From Leishmania infantum JPCM5 (Eukaryota > Euglenozoa > Kinetoplastea > Trypanosomatida > Trypanosomatidae), in contig NC_009416.2 in the NCBI RefSeq assembly GCF_000002875.2, positions 689,501-753,500 on the forward strand: 64,000 bases of DNA, given 5' to 3'. How positions within the stretch are numbered: the first letter of the stretch is position 1; each line of letters starts with the position of its first letter. This document shows positions 30,162 through 40,252 of this stretch, one piece after another. The notes beneath the pieces were generated by a model that searched no databases, was not told the origin of the DNA, and saw only the letters and a list, made by a program, of their open reading frames with translations. Made by a program: the position numbers and the translations under genes.

Positions 30162-30812
30162 CTACGATGACACTGCGGAGGCACCCGTGGCTGTCTTGTC
30201 CTCCTTCAGAATGCCGATCACCTGCGTCATGAAGTCGTCCTTTGCGGGATTCTTCTTGTACGCGGCCGCCGTGGAAATGGCGCTTTCGAAGAGCTGCACC
30301 ACGTTGGAGCCGTCAGCAGCGGAGACGTAGTACAGCGGAAAGTTGTGTTTCTCCGCAAAAGCAAAACTCTTCGTTGTAACAGACGGATCGGTGTCGATCT
30401 TGTTGCACGCTACAAGGCACGGAATGTGCTCCCGGTAGACGCGCATCTCGGAGAGCCACTTTTCTAAGTTTTTGTAGGTCGCCTTGCGTGTGCTGTCAAA
30501 CACGAGGATACACGCGTGTGCGTCGTGATAGTAGCTCGGGTGAACCGTGGCAAAGCGCTCCTGCCCGGCGGTGTCCCAAATGTCCACGTCGACCTCCTCG
30601 CCGTCTTCTGTCACGAAGTCGTAGCGGTACAGGGTGAGGGCGTAGGTGGACATCTGCACTGGGATGTACCGCTGCATCAGGAAGCGCTCTACCAGCTTTG
30701 ACTTGCCCACCGCGCTATCGCCGAGCAAGATGAGCTTGATGGGCTTGCGAGCCTCATCAGGGCGGTTGTCGAAGACGGTCTTCGGCTTCAATACCTTCAT
30801 TTGTGCCGTCAT
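30162..30812 (-). CDS. RABL2: RABL2-type small GTPase (Rab-like 2, ciliary trafficking)
   Basis: The 216-aa protein starts at 30812 (MTAQMKV); a Met 8 codons upstream is possible. All G motifs are present: P-loop GDSAVGKS (31-38), switch region STYALTLYRY, WDTAGQERF, NKID and SAADG. STYALTLY, the HASYY-like HPSYYHDAHAC and the VSAADGSNVVQLF stretch are closer to RABL2 than to classical Rabs. There is no C-terminal cysteine pair, so it is not prenylated, which also fits RABL2. In other eukaryotes RABL2 binds the IFT-B complex and regulates entry of trains into the cilium, so a flagellar role is likely here. The switch II glutamine that supports hydrolysis (GQE) is retained. Its 5' flank holds a long CA run on the transcribed strand. 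Confidence 0.92.
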   Translation of the reverse strand: MTAQMKVLKPKTVFDNRPDEARKPIKLILLGDSAVGKSKLVERFLMQRYIPVQMSTYALTLYRYDFVTEDGEEVDVDIWDTAGQERFATVHPSYYHDAHACILVFDSTRKATYKNLEKWLSEMRVYREHIPCLVACNKIDTDPSVTTKSFAFAEKHNFPLYYVSAADGSNVVQLFESAISTAAAYKKNPAKDDFMTQVIGILKEDKTATGASAVSS

Positions 30813-31944
30813 GGTGTGTGCGTGTGCAGTTTGCATATCTCCCCCTCTGTGTGTGTGTGTGCGTGTGTGTGTGTGTGCGTGTGTGTGTGCATGTGCCTGT
30901 GTTTCGCTTTACAAGCAACAGCACACAAAAGCACGCGCGAGGATGAAAATGCGGTGCGTCACCGCTCCTCGCCACCACCGCCTCTTTCTTTCTGTGAGTC
31001 TACGGGACGTGTGCGCGCAGGGTAGGGCCACTTCTGTGTTGAGTGGGTGTATGCGTGGGCGTTGAGCTCCTCCAGTAGAAGCAGACCAAAACCTTCATGA
31101 CGTGAGACGCCACAGTGCAGACAGGCAAAAAGACGGCATCACGGGAGGTGAGCACGGCGCGATCCAGAGAAGCGTTAGCGGAGAGAAGGGAAGCAGAATG
31201 GTGCGTTGTGAGACAACTCTCTTCAGACGGCAGACGCATGAGGCGTATATAAAAATACAAGATATATATATATATATATGGCGCCGTGGTATGGGCAGAG
31301 CGTACGACGACATGAAAACGTCTCGGGACATCGGCTGCCCCCCTGACCTCTACAACTCGTACAACGGTCAAGCGCTGCGCTGTCCCTCCTCCTTTCGGCA
31401 TACCAAACGTAAAGACGAGGCGGCGAAAGCATCGGTTGCCTTACCGTCTTTAACCCTTCGTAGGAGGTCACTATCGGTCCCTGACATCACACGCCATCGA
31501 ATCCTCTTGCTCGCCTTGTCCAGTGTTTCGCTCCAGTCGGTGATGGAGGAGAAGGAGGAAAGGAATGGGGTGTGAAAGAGAGACACACACACGCCGCGAA
31601 CAACGACAAAAAAAAGAAAACGATGTGGCGCAGGGCAGCCGCCACATAATACGAGCCGCACGCACAGAGAGAGCAAGGAACTCGATAAGCACCGTTCATG
31701 TGGTGTATGCCCATGGGTCACACGCCGGACCAATCAACCACCATGGCAGCATCACTGGCAAAACGTTGAGGCAAGAGTGGTCGAAAAGAAAAGGGGGTGC
31801 AGAAATGGAGACGGCGCACGCAAACCTTCCAGCACAACATCGGCTGACGATGTGCTGCTCGACAAGGGGAGTGGAAGCTCAGTCACTACAGTCGGCAAAA
31901 CACATCCCGGCGCCGTCACTCGCACTCCTTGCCGTCCTCCTCGA
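30813..31944. other. Spacer between HSP60 and RABL2
   Basis: Contains a GT run at 30848-30889 (CA on the transcribed strand), an AT run at 31262-31279, and a pyrimidine-rich stretch on the minus strand near 31175-31195 that could serve RABL2 splicing. No gene was seen. Confidence 0.55.
30848..30889. repeat. (GT)n microsatellite with interruptions
   Basis: About 40 bases of GT with two GC interruptions, beginning some 35 bases before the RABL2 start on the transcribed strand, so it probably lies in its 5' UTR. Confidence 0.9.
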
Positions 31945-33729
31945 TTACAGCCCTTTCATCTCAAACTTCATCGGCGGCGCCATCTTGGGCATCGGCGCAT
32001 TCCGTTCATTTACCTGCTTGCGCAGTGTGTCGACGCTGCGCTTCTTCTCCCTGTCCTCCATCCCCTCATCCTCGATGCGCTTCTCTCGCCCTAGCAGGTC
32101 CTTCTCCACCACTGCCGCCTCCGTCGTAATCATCATGCCCGCCACGGAGCATGCGTTGACGACGGCGGACTTCACTACTTTCATGGGATCGATAATGCCA
32201 GCCTCGAACATATTCACATACTCGCCGGTCTGCGCGTTGTAGCCGAAGCTCGGGTCCTTGCGCGCGAGTACCTTCCCCGCCACCACGCTGCCCTCGACGC
32301 CTGCGTTGTTCGCGATGTAGCGCGCGGGCAGACCGATTGCCTTCTTCACAATGTTGACGCCAGTGCGGATGTCAGGTGGAAGTCGTCGGTCCTTAGAGAT
32401 GCTCTCGAGACGCAGAGAGGCCATGAGCAACCCGGTGCCACCACCTGCGAGGATGCCCTCTGACACAGCCGCGCGCGTGGCGTTGAGCGCGTCGATGATG
32501 CGGTCCTTCTTCTCATTGATCTCGACCTCCGATGCGCCACCGACCTTGATCACCGCAACCCCACCCGAGAGCTTCGCGAGACGCTCGACCAGACGCTCGC
32601 GATTGTACTCGTGGTCCTCGGCGGAGATCATGTCTTTGATCATCTGCACTCGCTCCTCCACCGCGATGGCGCTGCCGCCGCCCTCCATCAAGATGCACTC
32701 GTCACGGGAGACGGTCACCTTTCGACAAGTGCCGAGGAACCGCTCGGAGAAATCGTTCTGATCCAGTGAAAGACCTAGGTCTTCTGAAATCATCTGCGAC
32801 CCCGTGAAGACGGCGATATCCTGCAGCTGGTTGATGCGCATGTCGCCAAAGCCCGGGGCCTTGACGGCGCAGCCGCTGATGCGCCCCTGAATCTTGTTGT
32901 ACAGAAACGTGTGCATGGCCTCCCCCTCCACGTCCTCCGCAATCACCAGAAGCGGACGCTTCTGCTGAATGGCGTAGTTCAGCGCGGGCAAGATGTGCGC
33001 CACGCTCGTGAGTTTGCGGTTCGCCACGTAGACGAGGGCGTTCTCGAGCTCGCACCTTTGCGCCTTCGTGTTCGTCACAAAGTACGGCGACGTGTACCCA
33101 CGCTCGAAGGACATCCCCTCCACCAGCTCGAGCTCCGTATTAAGCGAGCGACCCTCCTGCGTTGTGATTACGCCATCCTTGCCGACCTGCTGCATCGCGT
33201 CACCGATCAGGCTGCCGATCTCTTGGTCCATGTTCGCCGAGATCATCGCTACCTGGGTGATCTCAGATTTGGAGGTGACTGGGCGAGACTGCTCGGCCAG
33301 GGATATCAGCACCTCCCGGCATGCGAGGTCGATGCCCCGCTTCAGGTCCATCGGGTTCGTGCCACTTGCAACGCTGCGGAAGCCCTCCTTGAAGATCGCC
33401 CCGGAGAGGACGGTAGCGGTGGTGGTGCCGTCACCGGCGTTGTCGTTGGTCAGCCCTGCCACCTGACGAACCAAGTTCGCCCCAAGGTTCTCGAAGCTGT
33501 CCTCGAACTCGATGCTCTTGGCAACCGTGACTCCATCCTTGGTGATCTTCGGGCTTGCGTACGGCATCTCGAGAATCACGTTGCGGCCCTTGGGGCCCAG
33601 CGTGACGCCGACGGCCTTGACAAGGTTCTCGACGCCGGCAAGCAGGGCGTTGCGGGCCTCCATGCCATAGCGGATGTCCTTCGGCGTTGAGCCGTACTTG
33701 ACACAGCGAAGCACCGTACGGGAGAGCAT
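31945..33729 (-). CDS. HSP60: Mitochondrial chaperonin HSP60 (group I, GroEL family)
   Basis: The 594-aa protein starts at 33729 ([10 protein letters not shown]), a short basic presequence for mitochondrial import; upstream codons in the frame read like UTR. Group I chaperonin signatures are in order: [10 protein letters not shown] (41-51), KDGVTVAK (64-71), the nucleotide-site GDGTTTATV (99-107), and the equatorial [12 protein letters not shown] in the last third. It should form the folding ring in the mitochondrial matrix with HSP10. Two points are unusual. The C-terminus is a charged helix ([16 protein letters not shown]) ending KFEMKGL, with no trace of the Gly-Gly-Met repeat found in most HSP60s. 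Also, the conserved segment before GDGTTT reads LTNDNAGD, where Asn replaces the usual Val. This may be the divergent paralogue that trypanosomatids keep beside classical HSP60. Confidence 0.95.
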   Translation of the reverse strand: MLSRTVLRCVKYGSTPKDIRYGMEARNALLAGVENLVKAVGVTLGPKGRNVILEMPYASPKITKDGVTVAKSIEFEDSFENLGANLVRQVAGLTNDNAGDGTTTATVLSGAIFKEGFRSVASGTNPMDLKRGIDLACREVLISLAEQSRPVTSKSEITQVAMISANMDQEIGSLIGDAMQQVGKDGVITTQEGRSLNTELELVEGMSFERGYTSPYFVTNTKAQRCELENALVYVANRKLTSVAHILPALNYAIQQKRPLLVIAEDVEGEAMHTFLYNKIQGRISGCAVKAPGFGDMRINQLQDIAVFTGSQMISEDLGLSLDQNDFSERFLGTCRKVTVSRDECILMEGGGSAIAVEERVQMIKDMISAEDHEYNRERLVERLAKLSGGVAVIKVGGASEVEINEKKDRIIDALNATRAAVSEGILAGGGTGLLMASLRLESISKDRRLPPDIRTGVNIVKKAIGLPARYIANNAGVEGSVVAGKVLARKDPSFGYNAQTGEYVNMFEAGIIDPMKVVKSAVVNACSVAGMMITTEAAVVEKDLLGREKRIEDEGMEDREKKRSVDTLRKQVNERNAPMPKMAPPMKFEMKGL

Positions 33730-34503
33730 CTTGCAAGAGTATAGAAGGTGCTGATGGGGGTGTTCCAGTTTGAACTTTTTTTGCTTGATTGCCGCAATCG
33801 GCGCCACAGCGAAGGGCTGCTCTTCGCCAGGCGGTCCCACACGAGTTCGACGGCGCAGTTGCGCTGCGTCACGCGTGGCAAGCGACTCGAAGAGACTTCC
33901 TCACGCAGACACGATTCCAAGCCGTCAGTCGACAAAGTAGCTGGGAGGATGGACGGCGTGCCTGGTAACTCCGCAGAATACACGAGTCCCTCGGTGAGAA
34001 TGGTCCCTTCGTGGTCGTACTGTGGGACAAGTAGGCGGAGGAGAATACGAAATCGTACAAGGAAGTGGTAGGTGACGAGATGATAGCGGCAACAAACAGA
34101 GCTCTTCGCGGTGACGCTGAGGTCCTTGACCCCCGCGTCTGGGCGCCATCGAGGGACTCTGCGAGAGCAGCGAAAGAAAAAAGAAAAAGAAGCCGAGCCG
34201 AAAACGGACGACGGAAACAGGCATGTGTATCGATGCCAGGAGAGGCTACTGCCAAGGTCTACAAGGTCTCCGCGAGCGTAGGCCGATTAGTTCGCAGACG
34301 TGTACGCGAGCGAACTCATCACAAATCAGCGCTTGCCTTGCCTTTGCATTTTTCTTGCATCGAGCTTGATTGGGCCGTGGCCATCTACTCTAAGTACAAC
34401 CGCGCACCCCGCGCAGTTTTGAGAAAAGTCTGCGTGTGCTGTGCCGCATCCCCTCACCCCTGCCTAGGAGTACGTCTCCGCCATGATCGTGTCGCTCCCT
34501 GCT
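33730..34503. other. 5' flank of HSP60 and 3' flank of the next gene
   Basis: Contains the candidate HSP60 splice acceptor at 34159-34191. The rest shows no protein-like frame. Confidence 0.5.
34159..34191 (-). promoter_or_regulatory. Candidate trans-splice acceptor for HSP60
   Basis: On the minus strand a T/C tract (about 34171-34191) is followed by GCTGCTCTCGCAG, with AG at 34160-34159. It would give a 5' UTR of about 430 nt. Other AGs nearer the start are possible. Confidence 0.4.
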
Positions 34504-35754
34504 TTATTCGCAGTAAAAGTACCGCCGAGCGGCCGCCACGAGCTCGCGATTGGGGCCCATGGGAAATTTCAGGCTCCCGTGCGGGGGCGGGAGAGAGATG
34601 CCCCATTCTTCGCCATCACGGCGGGACAGCTTCACTTCCACCTCCCCGCGCAGCGTCAGTGTCTCCAGCAGCGGACGCGCCGCCGTGGTTGCCACCGCCG
34701 CGGACGAATAAGCACTCACAACGCCATGAGCGCCGTTCCCGCCGTCTCCATGCTCATTGGGCCGCAAACCTGAGACGGGGGCGCCAGAGCCTTGAACGAC
34801 GGTGAGAGCCCCGCTATCGCTGACAACGCTAGGGGGCGGCTTGGCCCACACGGGTCCTGGGCTAATGGACAGCGATGCCCCCGGACCCATGCTCTCGTGC
34901 AGGGATGCGGAGTGGATGTGATGCGATTCTGACTGCAGCTGAGACCATTCTATCGGGCTCCGGCGGCGCAAGCTTATCGAGATGCACGCCAACCCAGCGT
35001 TCGCCGCCGCCGTCACAGACCACGCCGTGTACTCTCGCAGCTCGTTCGAGTTCATTGGCGAGCCGCTGCCCCTGCCCCCGCTAGTTTCGGCGGCCAAGTC
35101 CGTCCCTGCAAAGCGTGCGCCACCTGCGGGCATCGGCGGGCCACAGAAGTCGTCGCCGGCGAGAATGTCATCGTACACGGTGCTTATCGAGCGCGGCAGT
35201 GCCGGGCCGTCTCGCAGCACCGGGAAGTCCGAAAGAAAGCCGCCGCCGGTCAGCACAAAGCCATCCATCACATCCACTGGCGCAGCAAGCGTCACGGCCT
35301 CCCTCAGCTGCGGCAGCCGCCCCTCTGCGCCAGCACACCGCAAAGCGGCACCGGACTTGTCGTCGAGGTGCTCCTCGAGAAGCAGCCCATAGATCTGGGA
35401 GCGTCGCTGCAGAGCACAGAGCTCATCGTTGTCGATGCCGTCGAGCACGCTGGAGAGAGACACACGAAGTTCGTAGAGGTTGGCCGGGTCCACCAGCGTA
35501 ACGACCCGCACAGTGAGGCACGGTGGTGGCTGATGCGGCCACGACTCGTGCACTGGCAGCTGCCGCACCACCCAGGCGTGCTGCTCGGGATCGAAGAAGG
35601 AGGCGAGGAGGCCCGTCTTTCCCTCACCAAAGAGTCGCACCGAAGCGGCGAGCGGCTTGCAGAAAGACGGAATCGGCAGGACAATCTCAGCTGCCTGGCT
35701 CCGCTGCGTTACGAAGTGGTAGTAATCGCCACTATAACTCTCCGACATCGCCAC
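34504..35754 (-). CDS. Hypothetical protein, 416 aa
   Basis: I do not recognise this protein. It starts at 35754 (MAMSES; the Met at 35748 is equally possible). Residues 1-150 look like an ordered domain with alternating strands (AAEIVLPIPSF, VRVVTLVDPANLYELRVSL), residues of about 180-360 are Gly/Ser/Pro/Ala-rich and probably disordered, and the last 60 residues form a second ordered part (LETLTLRGEVEVKLSRRDG, then GISLPPPHG) ending in aromatic residues YFYCE. There is no signal peptide or membrane segment. It lies between the CDF-family gene and HSP60. Codon bias is strongly that of a gene. Confidence 0.75.
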   Translation of the reverse strand: MAMSESYSGDYYHFVTQRSQAAEIVLPIPSFCKPLAASVRLFGEGKTGLLASFFDPEQHAWVVRQLPVHESWPHQPPPCLTVRVVTLVDPANLYELRVSLSSVLDGIDNDELCALQRRSQIYGLLLEEHLDDKSGAALRCAGAEGRLPQLREAVTLAAPVDVMDGFVLTGGGFLSDFPVLRDGPALPRSISTVYDDILAGDDFCGPPMPAGGARFAGTDLAAETSGGRGSGSPMNSNELREYTAWSVTAAANAGLACISISLRRRSPIEWSQLQSESHHIHSASLHESMGPGASLSISPGPVWAKPPPSVVSDSGALTVVQGSGAPVSGLRPNEHGDGGNGAHGVVSAYSSAAVATTAARPLLETLTLRGEVEVKLSRRDGEEWGISLPPPHGSLKFPMGPNRELVAAARRYFYCE

Positions 35755-36796
35755 CGTTGATTTTGCTTCTTGAGAGGAGCAGGAGGGGACGAGAGCCAGC
35801 GTGCGTGCTTGGGAGAGACGAACACGTGATGAAGCTGTTGGGTCACGATATTCGGTTTTTCACGCAAGGAGAGTCACGTTTTTTGTTTGTGCTCGATGAG
35901 GGCAACGAGGGATTGAGCACAGACACCCACACGTATATGTGTGCATGCTGGTGTACGTCGCTGCCTTTCCCGAAGCAGTTGTGTAGTGGAGAGCCCAGGA
36001 GGTCCACCGTGCAACACGAGTCTGTGCAACGCTGGGAATATATACACCCTCACTCACTCAGGAGTAGAAAATAGATGCAGGAAAGATCGATGCGGTGATG
36101 ACGAAGGGGATATAAAAAAGAATGTGAGTAAAGCAGGTGAGGATTAGAAGATGATGCGCGACACCTATGTGCATAAGGCGCGCTATCGAGATATTGTCTG
36201 CACATAACCTATACAGCAGATGCAGCAGGGGGATACCCATCTTATACCGTGCCGAGTAACTCCGACAACGTGCAAACCGAAGTGATGCACGGCTGAGCCG
36301 CGCGCAGTGGTGAGAGCGTGGACAAGGAGCGAGGACGAACGACATGATATCTGCACCCTGCACAAAACGCACCCATTGCCTCGTGCTTCATTCTCGTTCT
36401 TCACCTTTCAGTATGCATTTAGTGAGTCGCACGAGCCCGGGCGATACGGTGGGGGGCAAGTATTGTAAAACGAAGGGAACATCGGCACCACAGCCCAAAA
36501 GAAGAGAAAAAGAATAAGAACAAAACAACCAAACACACATAACCTTACCAGCGGTGACGCGAGGAGAAAGAGCGACGCCCTCACGTGGATGTGAGCCGGC
36601 CTAAATAGGTTTTGGACAAGCGCCATGCATGCGTTTGTGCACGCCAACAATCCGCTTTTCATAGTACACGGTGTCTACGTGCCTCTCTCGATGTGCAAGT
36701 CACTTCACAGGGTAACGGCTACTTTCCTACCGCGATATGTTCATTCTCTGCTGTACAACACGAGCTGAACTCCATAGTCCCAGTCCCGGCACAGTC
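35755..36796. other. Spacer upstream of the 416-aa protein gene
   Basis: Non-coding sequence between the start at 35754 and the SIDER2-like element. It includes GA-rich and T-rich stretches but no protein-like frame. Confidence 0.5.
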
Positions 36797-37244
36797 CCTC
36801 AGCGCGTGCTGTCAACCATCGCTTTCGCCAGGCGTTGCGGCAGTGTGCCCACTCAGTCATCGGAGAACGGCCCCACTGCCCTCAAGCTCTGTCCGCCCAC
36901 CCATCCTGCCTCGCAGGCCGCCTCACAGCCGCTCCCACATCATGTCGGTCCCTACGTGCTGCACACACACACACACTCGCGGTGGCGCTCCGCCGCCCCA
37001 CACCACTGGGCAGTGCGAGGGCCGGGGGTGCGGTACACGCTCGAGTCACGCGGACGCTCTGCCCATCACGTGGATGGCGCAAGCGTGTGCACGGTCGCAG
37101 GTCGGTCCGACGCAGCGCCATCCAGCCCCTCACCGCCGACATCAGCAGTGATGCATCGCTCGGGCCTTCCCCTACGTCGTAGGCACCCGGCCCTGTCACC
37201 ACCAGAGGTGGCCCGGCATTTGGCAGGGCTAGGGGGCGGGGGGC
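36797..37244 (-). mobile_element. SIDER2-like retroposon, copy A (5' truncated)
   Basis: About 450 bp nearly identical to 45070-45517 and 63101-63605. It lies about 485 bases downstream of the stop of the CDF-family gene, in the transcribed orientation, i.e. in its 3' UTR. The end nearest the gene lacks the 50-60 bp (a segment beginning CCTCTGCTGACAGG on the minus strand) present in the other two copies. Non-coding degenerate retroposons of the ingi/SIDER group are scattered in Leishmania 3' UTRs, and SIDER2 has been linked to mRNA instability. The family name is from recall of the conserved GCCGGGCCACCTCTGG segment; the repeat itself is seen directly. Confidence 0.75.
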
Positions 37245-37728
37245 TGCTTTGGCTTCCCTACAGAGTATAAATAGGGAAGCCTGAAGATTTCAAGCACTGA
37301 CGGGTGTGTGCCCGCGTCACCAGGGACTCGCATATGTGCAAGTACACAAGCCTTCGATGGACGAGAGGAAAAGAGAACGTCATACTTCTCCTCTCATTCC
37401 TCGGCACAAGGCTACCGCCACTGTCCCGGCGGCAGTCCATACCCTGTGAGCGGCACACGTATCAGGCGTCCGCCGGGGTGCCCAATCGGTGAGGTACCCT
37501 TTCAGATTACAGTGCGTCCGTAAGCAGCGCGAGAGTTCCCCTTTCACGCGATCAATCAGAGGAGCAGAGTAACAGAGATCGTCATGTCACGGTTCCTCAA
37601 CGATACTCATGAGAAAGCCGTTCCACACGCTATCAGCAGCGATCTGCGCAAGTTTTTGGACGCATTTTGCACATCAACGATGACGAAAAGTCGAGATCGG
37701 CGTCACCATGCTCTCACAACGCGGCACA
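37245..37728. other. Spacer between the CDF-family gene and SIDER2 copy A
   Basis: About 480 bases of 3' UTR-type sequence directly downstream of the stop at 37729. No gene or obvious motif was seen. Confidence 0.5.
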
Positions 37729-39606
37729 TCACACGTGGTCATAGGTTGCGCTGTGAGGTGCGCCTCCCCTCACGTTACTGCCGATATGCACGTCTCCATC
37801 TCGGAACGGCGTGAAGGCCGGGGGCGGAATAGCCGGCAGACGAGACGACGGCGCTGCAGGGAGCCTGAGGGAATCAGCAGCCTGAGCGGCTGTGTCGCCA
37901 GGTGCGTGCTGCGCGAAGCGACTGCCTTCGTTCGTACAGCCCCCACCGCACGAGCTAGATGCTCCATGTGGAACGCCTGTAAACGGTGACGGCGTCGACA
38001 AAGTGGCGCGTCTGTTCGCCGCATCATATGCCATGGGCAACGCCTGCACCGAAGAGGGTCTGCCGATGGGTGGAACGCCGCTCGCGAGGCCGTGTCGCTT
38101 AGTCGACGAGTCACATCCACCGCTCGTGGCTGCCGGCGGTGTCGGAAACGCCAATGCAGCCGGTGCGCCACCCGCGTAGGCGGTGGAAGACACTGCTCCA
38201 GGAAACCCCTGCTCTCCGTAGGGCAAATCAGCGCCGACAGAGTCAGTTGGCGGGTCACTGTTGATGTTACCAAACTCGTTGGAGTATATCCTGGCTCGCA
38301 AGTTGACCTCGCCTTTGCTGGCAAACAAGTGGCTATGCGAATGGTCGCAGCCGTGGTCGTGGTGGCCGTTGTCGTCGTCGCGCCCATTGCTATGACTGTG
38401 TCCGTGTTCGTGACCTTGGACACCTCCATGGTTGTGACCGTGCACGCCGTGGCTGTGTCCGTGTGCACCCATCAGCGACGCACCCCACGACAGCTGGGTG
38501 CTGTGCCCGAGATCGTTCGCACCGTTGGCTGGAAAGCACTCCACATAAACATACGTCGCAAGCTCAGCCAGCTGCCTGCGTACTGCGTGAGACACGCTGC
38601 ACGCATCAGAGCCAGACATGAGTCGTAAACGGATCAGCAGCATACTCTCCGAGACGTTCAGGTTCCACCACACGGTCGACTGTACCTGCAGCACACCGGC
38701 CAGCATCTTGATGTTGCGCAGGCATTGCTCCAAGTTGCGCAACCGCCTCGGGTCGGTCACACACTTGTTCATCAGCAAGTCGAGCATGTCGCGTCCATTC
38801 CGATATCCGACGTAGGCGTAGTAGACGGCCAGCCACAGCGCCCCGACCACGTCGGGGAGGCTGCTGTCTGTCACGACCATCAACAAGCTGGCGACGACGC
38901 ACGTGATGGGGCACAGCAGGTAAACGGCCGTTTGTGTACACTTGCGGCGCATAGTGCGTTGTGCGCCACAAGAGGGGCCGTGTACCGCCGGCGATCCACC
39001 AGGCGGCTGGGACTGAGCCAATGCGCTCGAGGGACTGTGGAACTCCTCAAAGAAACCTCCACCTCCCATCCCACGCCTGTCCCTGCACGCAGAAACACAG
39101 AGCAAATGAAGAAGATCCTCGCTATGCGCGCCGGCCATACCGCGGTGCCCCGTCACGCGATCGGTGAGGCAAACATCACGGAGGAAGACCAGCTGTGATA
39201 GGAGCTGCACGCCACCGAGGGCGAGAAGGAAAGAGGGGTTCGAGTGGTGCCCGTGAGTGCCGCGGTGCAGAGACTCCACCATGGTTGTCACACAACCGAA
39301 TACCAGAAAGATAGTGCTGCCGAGACGCACGACGACGCTTAGACGATACAGCCCAAAGCCGAAGGGGTAGCTCTGCTGAGTGCCGGCACGGCTGCACAGA
39401 GACTGGGTCACGGCTGCCGCCGTGAGCGAAGCGGCTGTGTTCAGCAGCACGAGGGCCTGCATGGAGGCGATAAGAAAGGAGGTGGAGATCATGAAAAAGA
39501 TGCTTATGCCCCATAATCCGGAAAACGTGATGGCGGCCTGTTGCCATCGGCGTACCCCCTTGTCTCGCGAGGGAGTGAACAACAACGTGCACACCTCCTG
39601 CAGCAT
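37729..39606 (-). CDS. CDF-family (ZnT-like) metal transporter homologue with His-rich C-terminal tail
   Basis: The 625-aa protein has the CDF layout: membrane segments at about 27-45, 48-68, 88-112, 125-142, 226-246 and 252-270. YPFGFGLYRLSVV (80-92) leads into TM3, where CDF proteins have a Y-x-F/Y-G-x-x-R motif, and TM3 ends in ESLHR. A loop of about 80 residues (143-225) joins TM4 to TM5, and a cytosolic domain follows at about 285-360. After it comes a His/Gly-rich stretch (382-426, repeats of HGH, HSH, HNH) and a 200-residue disordered tail. The histidine cluster is after the cytosolic domain instead of in the usual TM4-TM5 loop. The HxxxD pairs that form the transport site in TM2 and TM5 are not visible (TM2 reads NTAASLTAA), so it may be a non-transporting partner subunit. 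The metal is probably zinc, by family. Confidence 0.83.
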   Translation of the reverse strand: MLQEVCTLLFTPSRDKGVRRWQQAAITFSGLWGISIFFMISTSFLIASMQALVLLNTAASLTAAAVTQSLCSRAGTQQSYPFGFGLYRLSVVVRLGSTIFLVFGCVTTMVESLHRGTHGHHSNPSFLLALGGVQLLSQLVFLRDVCLTDRVTGHRGMAGAHSEDLLHLLCVSACRDRRGMGGGGFFEEFHSPSSALAQSQPPGGSPAVHGPSCGAQRTMRRKCTQTAVYLLCPITCVVASLLMVVTDSSLPDVVGALWLAVYYAYVGYRNGRDMLDLLMNKCVTDPRRLRNLEQCLRNIKMLAGVLQVQSTVWWNLNVSESMLLIRLRLMSGSDACSVSHAVRRQLAELATYVYVECFPANGANDLGHSTQLSWGASLMGAHGHSHGVHGHNHGGVQGHEHGHSHSNGRDDDNGHHDHGCDHSHSHLFASKGEVNLRARIYSNEFGNINSDPPTDSVGADLPYGEQGFPGAVSSTAYAGGAPAALAFPTPPAATSGGCDSSTKRHGLASGVPPIGRPSSVQALPMAYDAANRRATLSTPSPFTGVPHGASSSCGGGCTNEGSRFAQHAPGDTAAQAADSLRLPAAPSSRLPAIPPPAFTPFRDGDVHIGSNVRGGAPHSATYDHV

Positions 39607-40252
39607 TGCTGGAGGAAGAGAAAGAGAGGGAGAGAAAGGAGCGATGAGCCGAAACAGTGAGAGCGCGAACTAGCGACGGCGGAGAGACGCAAAGACGCTA
39701 GAGGCGAACACGAAAGTATTGAGAGGAAGGGACGAGCGAAAGAAATGCGGGAAGTGAGCAGCTGAGCAATGTGTTCAGAAAAACAGTCGTCACGGGGGTC
39801 GGAGGGTGGGGCGTCGATGGCTGGAGGAGGGGGTGGGGGTTTGACGTTTAAAGAAAGTAGGAAGTGCACAGAGGTCGGTGCAAAAAAGAGTGAAAGAGAA
39901 CAACGCTCTCCCGTGTGTCGGCGTGTATTCGTGCGTGCGTACGCAAGGTGGAAGCTGAGACGCGCTTCACGACGATTTTGTGAACTAGGTATATCGTCAG
40001 AAGAAAAAGAGAACGAGAGAAAAAGACGATATGGGATTCGCTGCGGGTTCGCTTGCGGGCACAACGCGGTCGTCCCGCTGCATCACGTATTGACTAACTT
40101 CAAGTACGATTTCGTGCAGCGACTATGGGATCCGCACCCATCTCGCTCCCCAGTACTTCCCATCTGCCTTCGTGACGCGCAGAGGTGAGAGCGACCTCTT
40201 TTCCATTGAAAGCTGCAGCTTCGCTATGGGTCATACGGAGCCGCGAGCCATC
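39607..40252. other. Spacer upstream of the CDF-family gene
   Basis: Holds the splice-type tract next to the start (39611-39642) and GA-rich sequence on the plus strand at 39870-40030. No independent gene was seen. Confidence 0.5.
39609..39642 (-). promoter_or_regulatory. Polypyrimidine tract and AG directly in front of the CDF gene ATG
   Basis: On the minus strand a 30-nt C/T tract runs into CCTCCAG and then CA-ATG; the AG is at 39610-39609 and the ATG at 39606-39604. If this AG is used, the native 5' UTR is two bases long. Otherwise translation would begin at a later Met. Confidence 0.5.
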
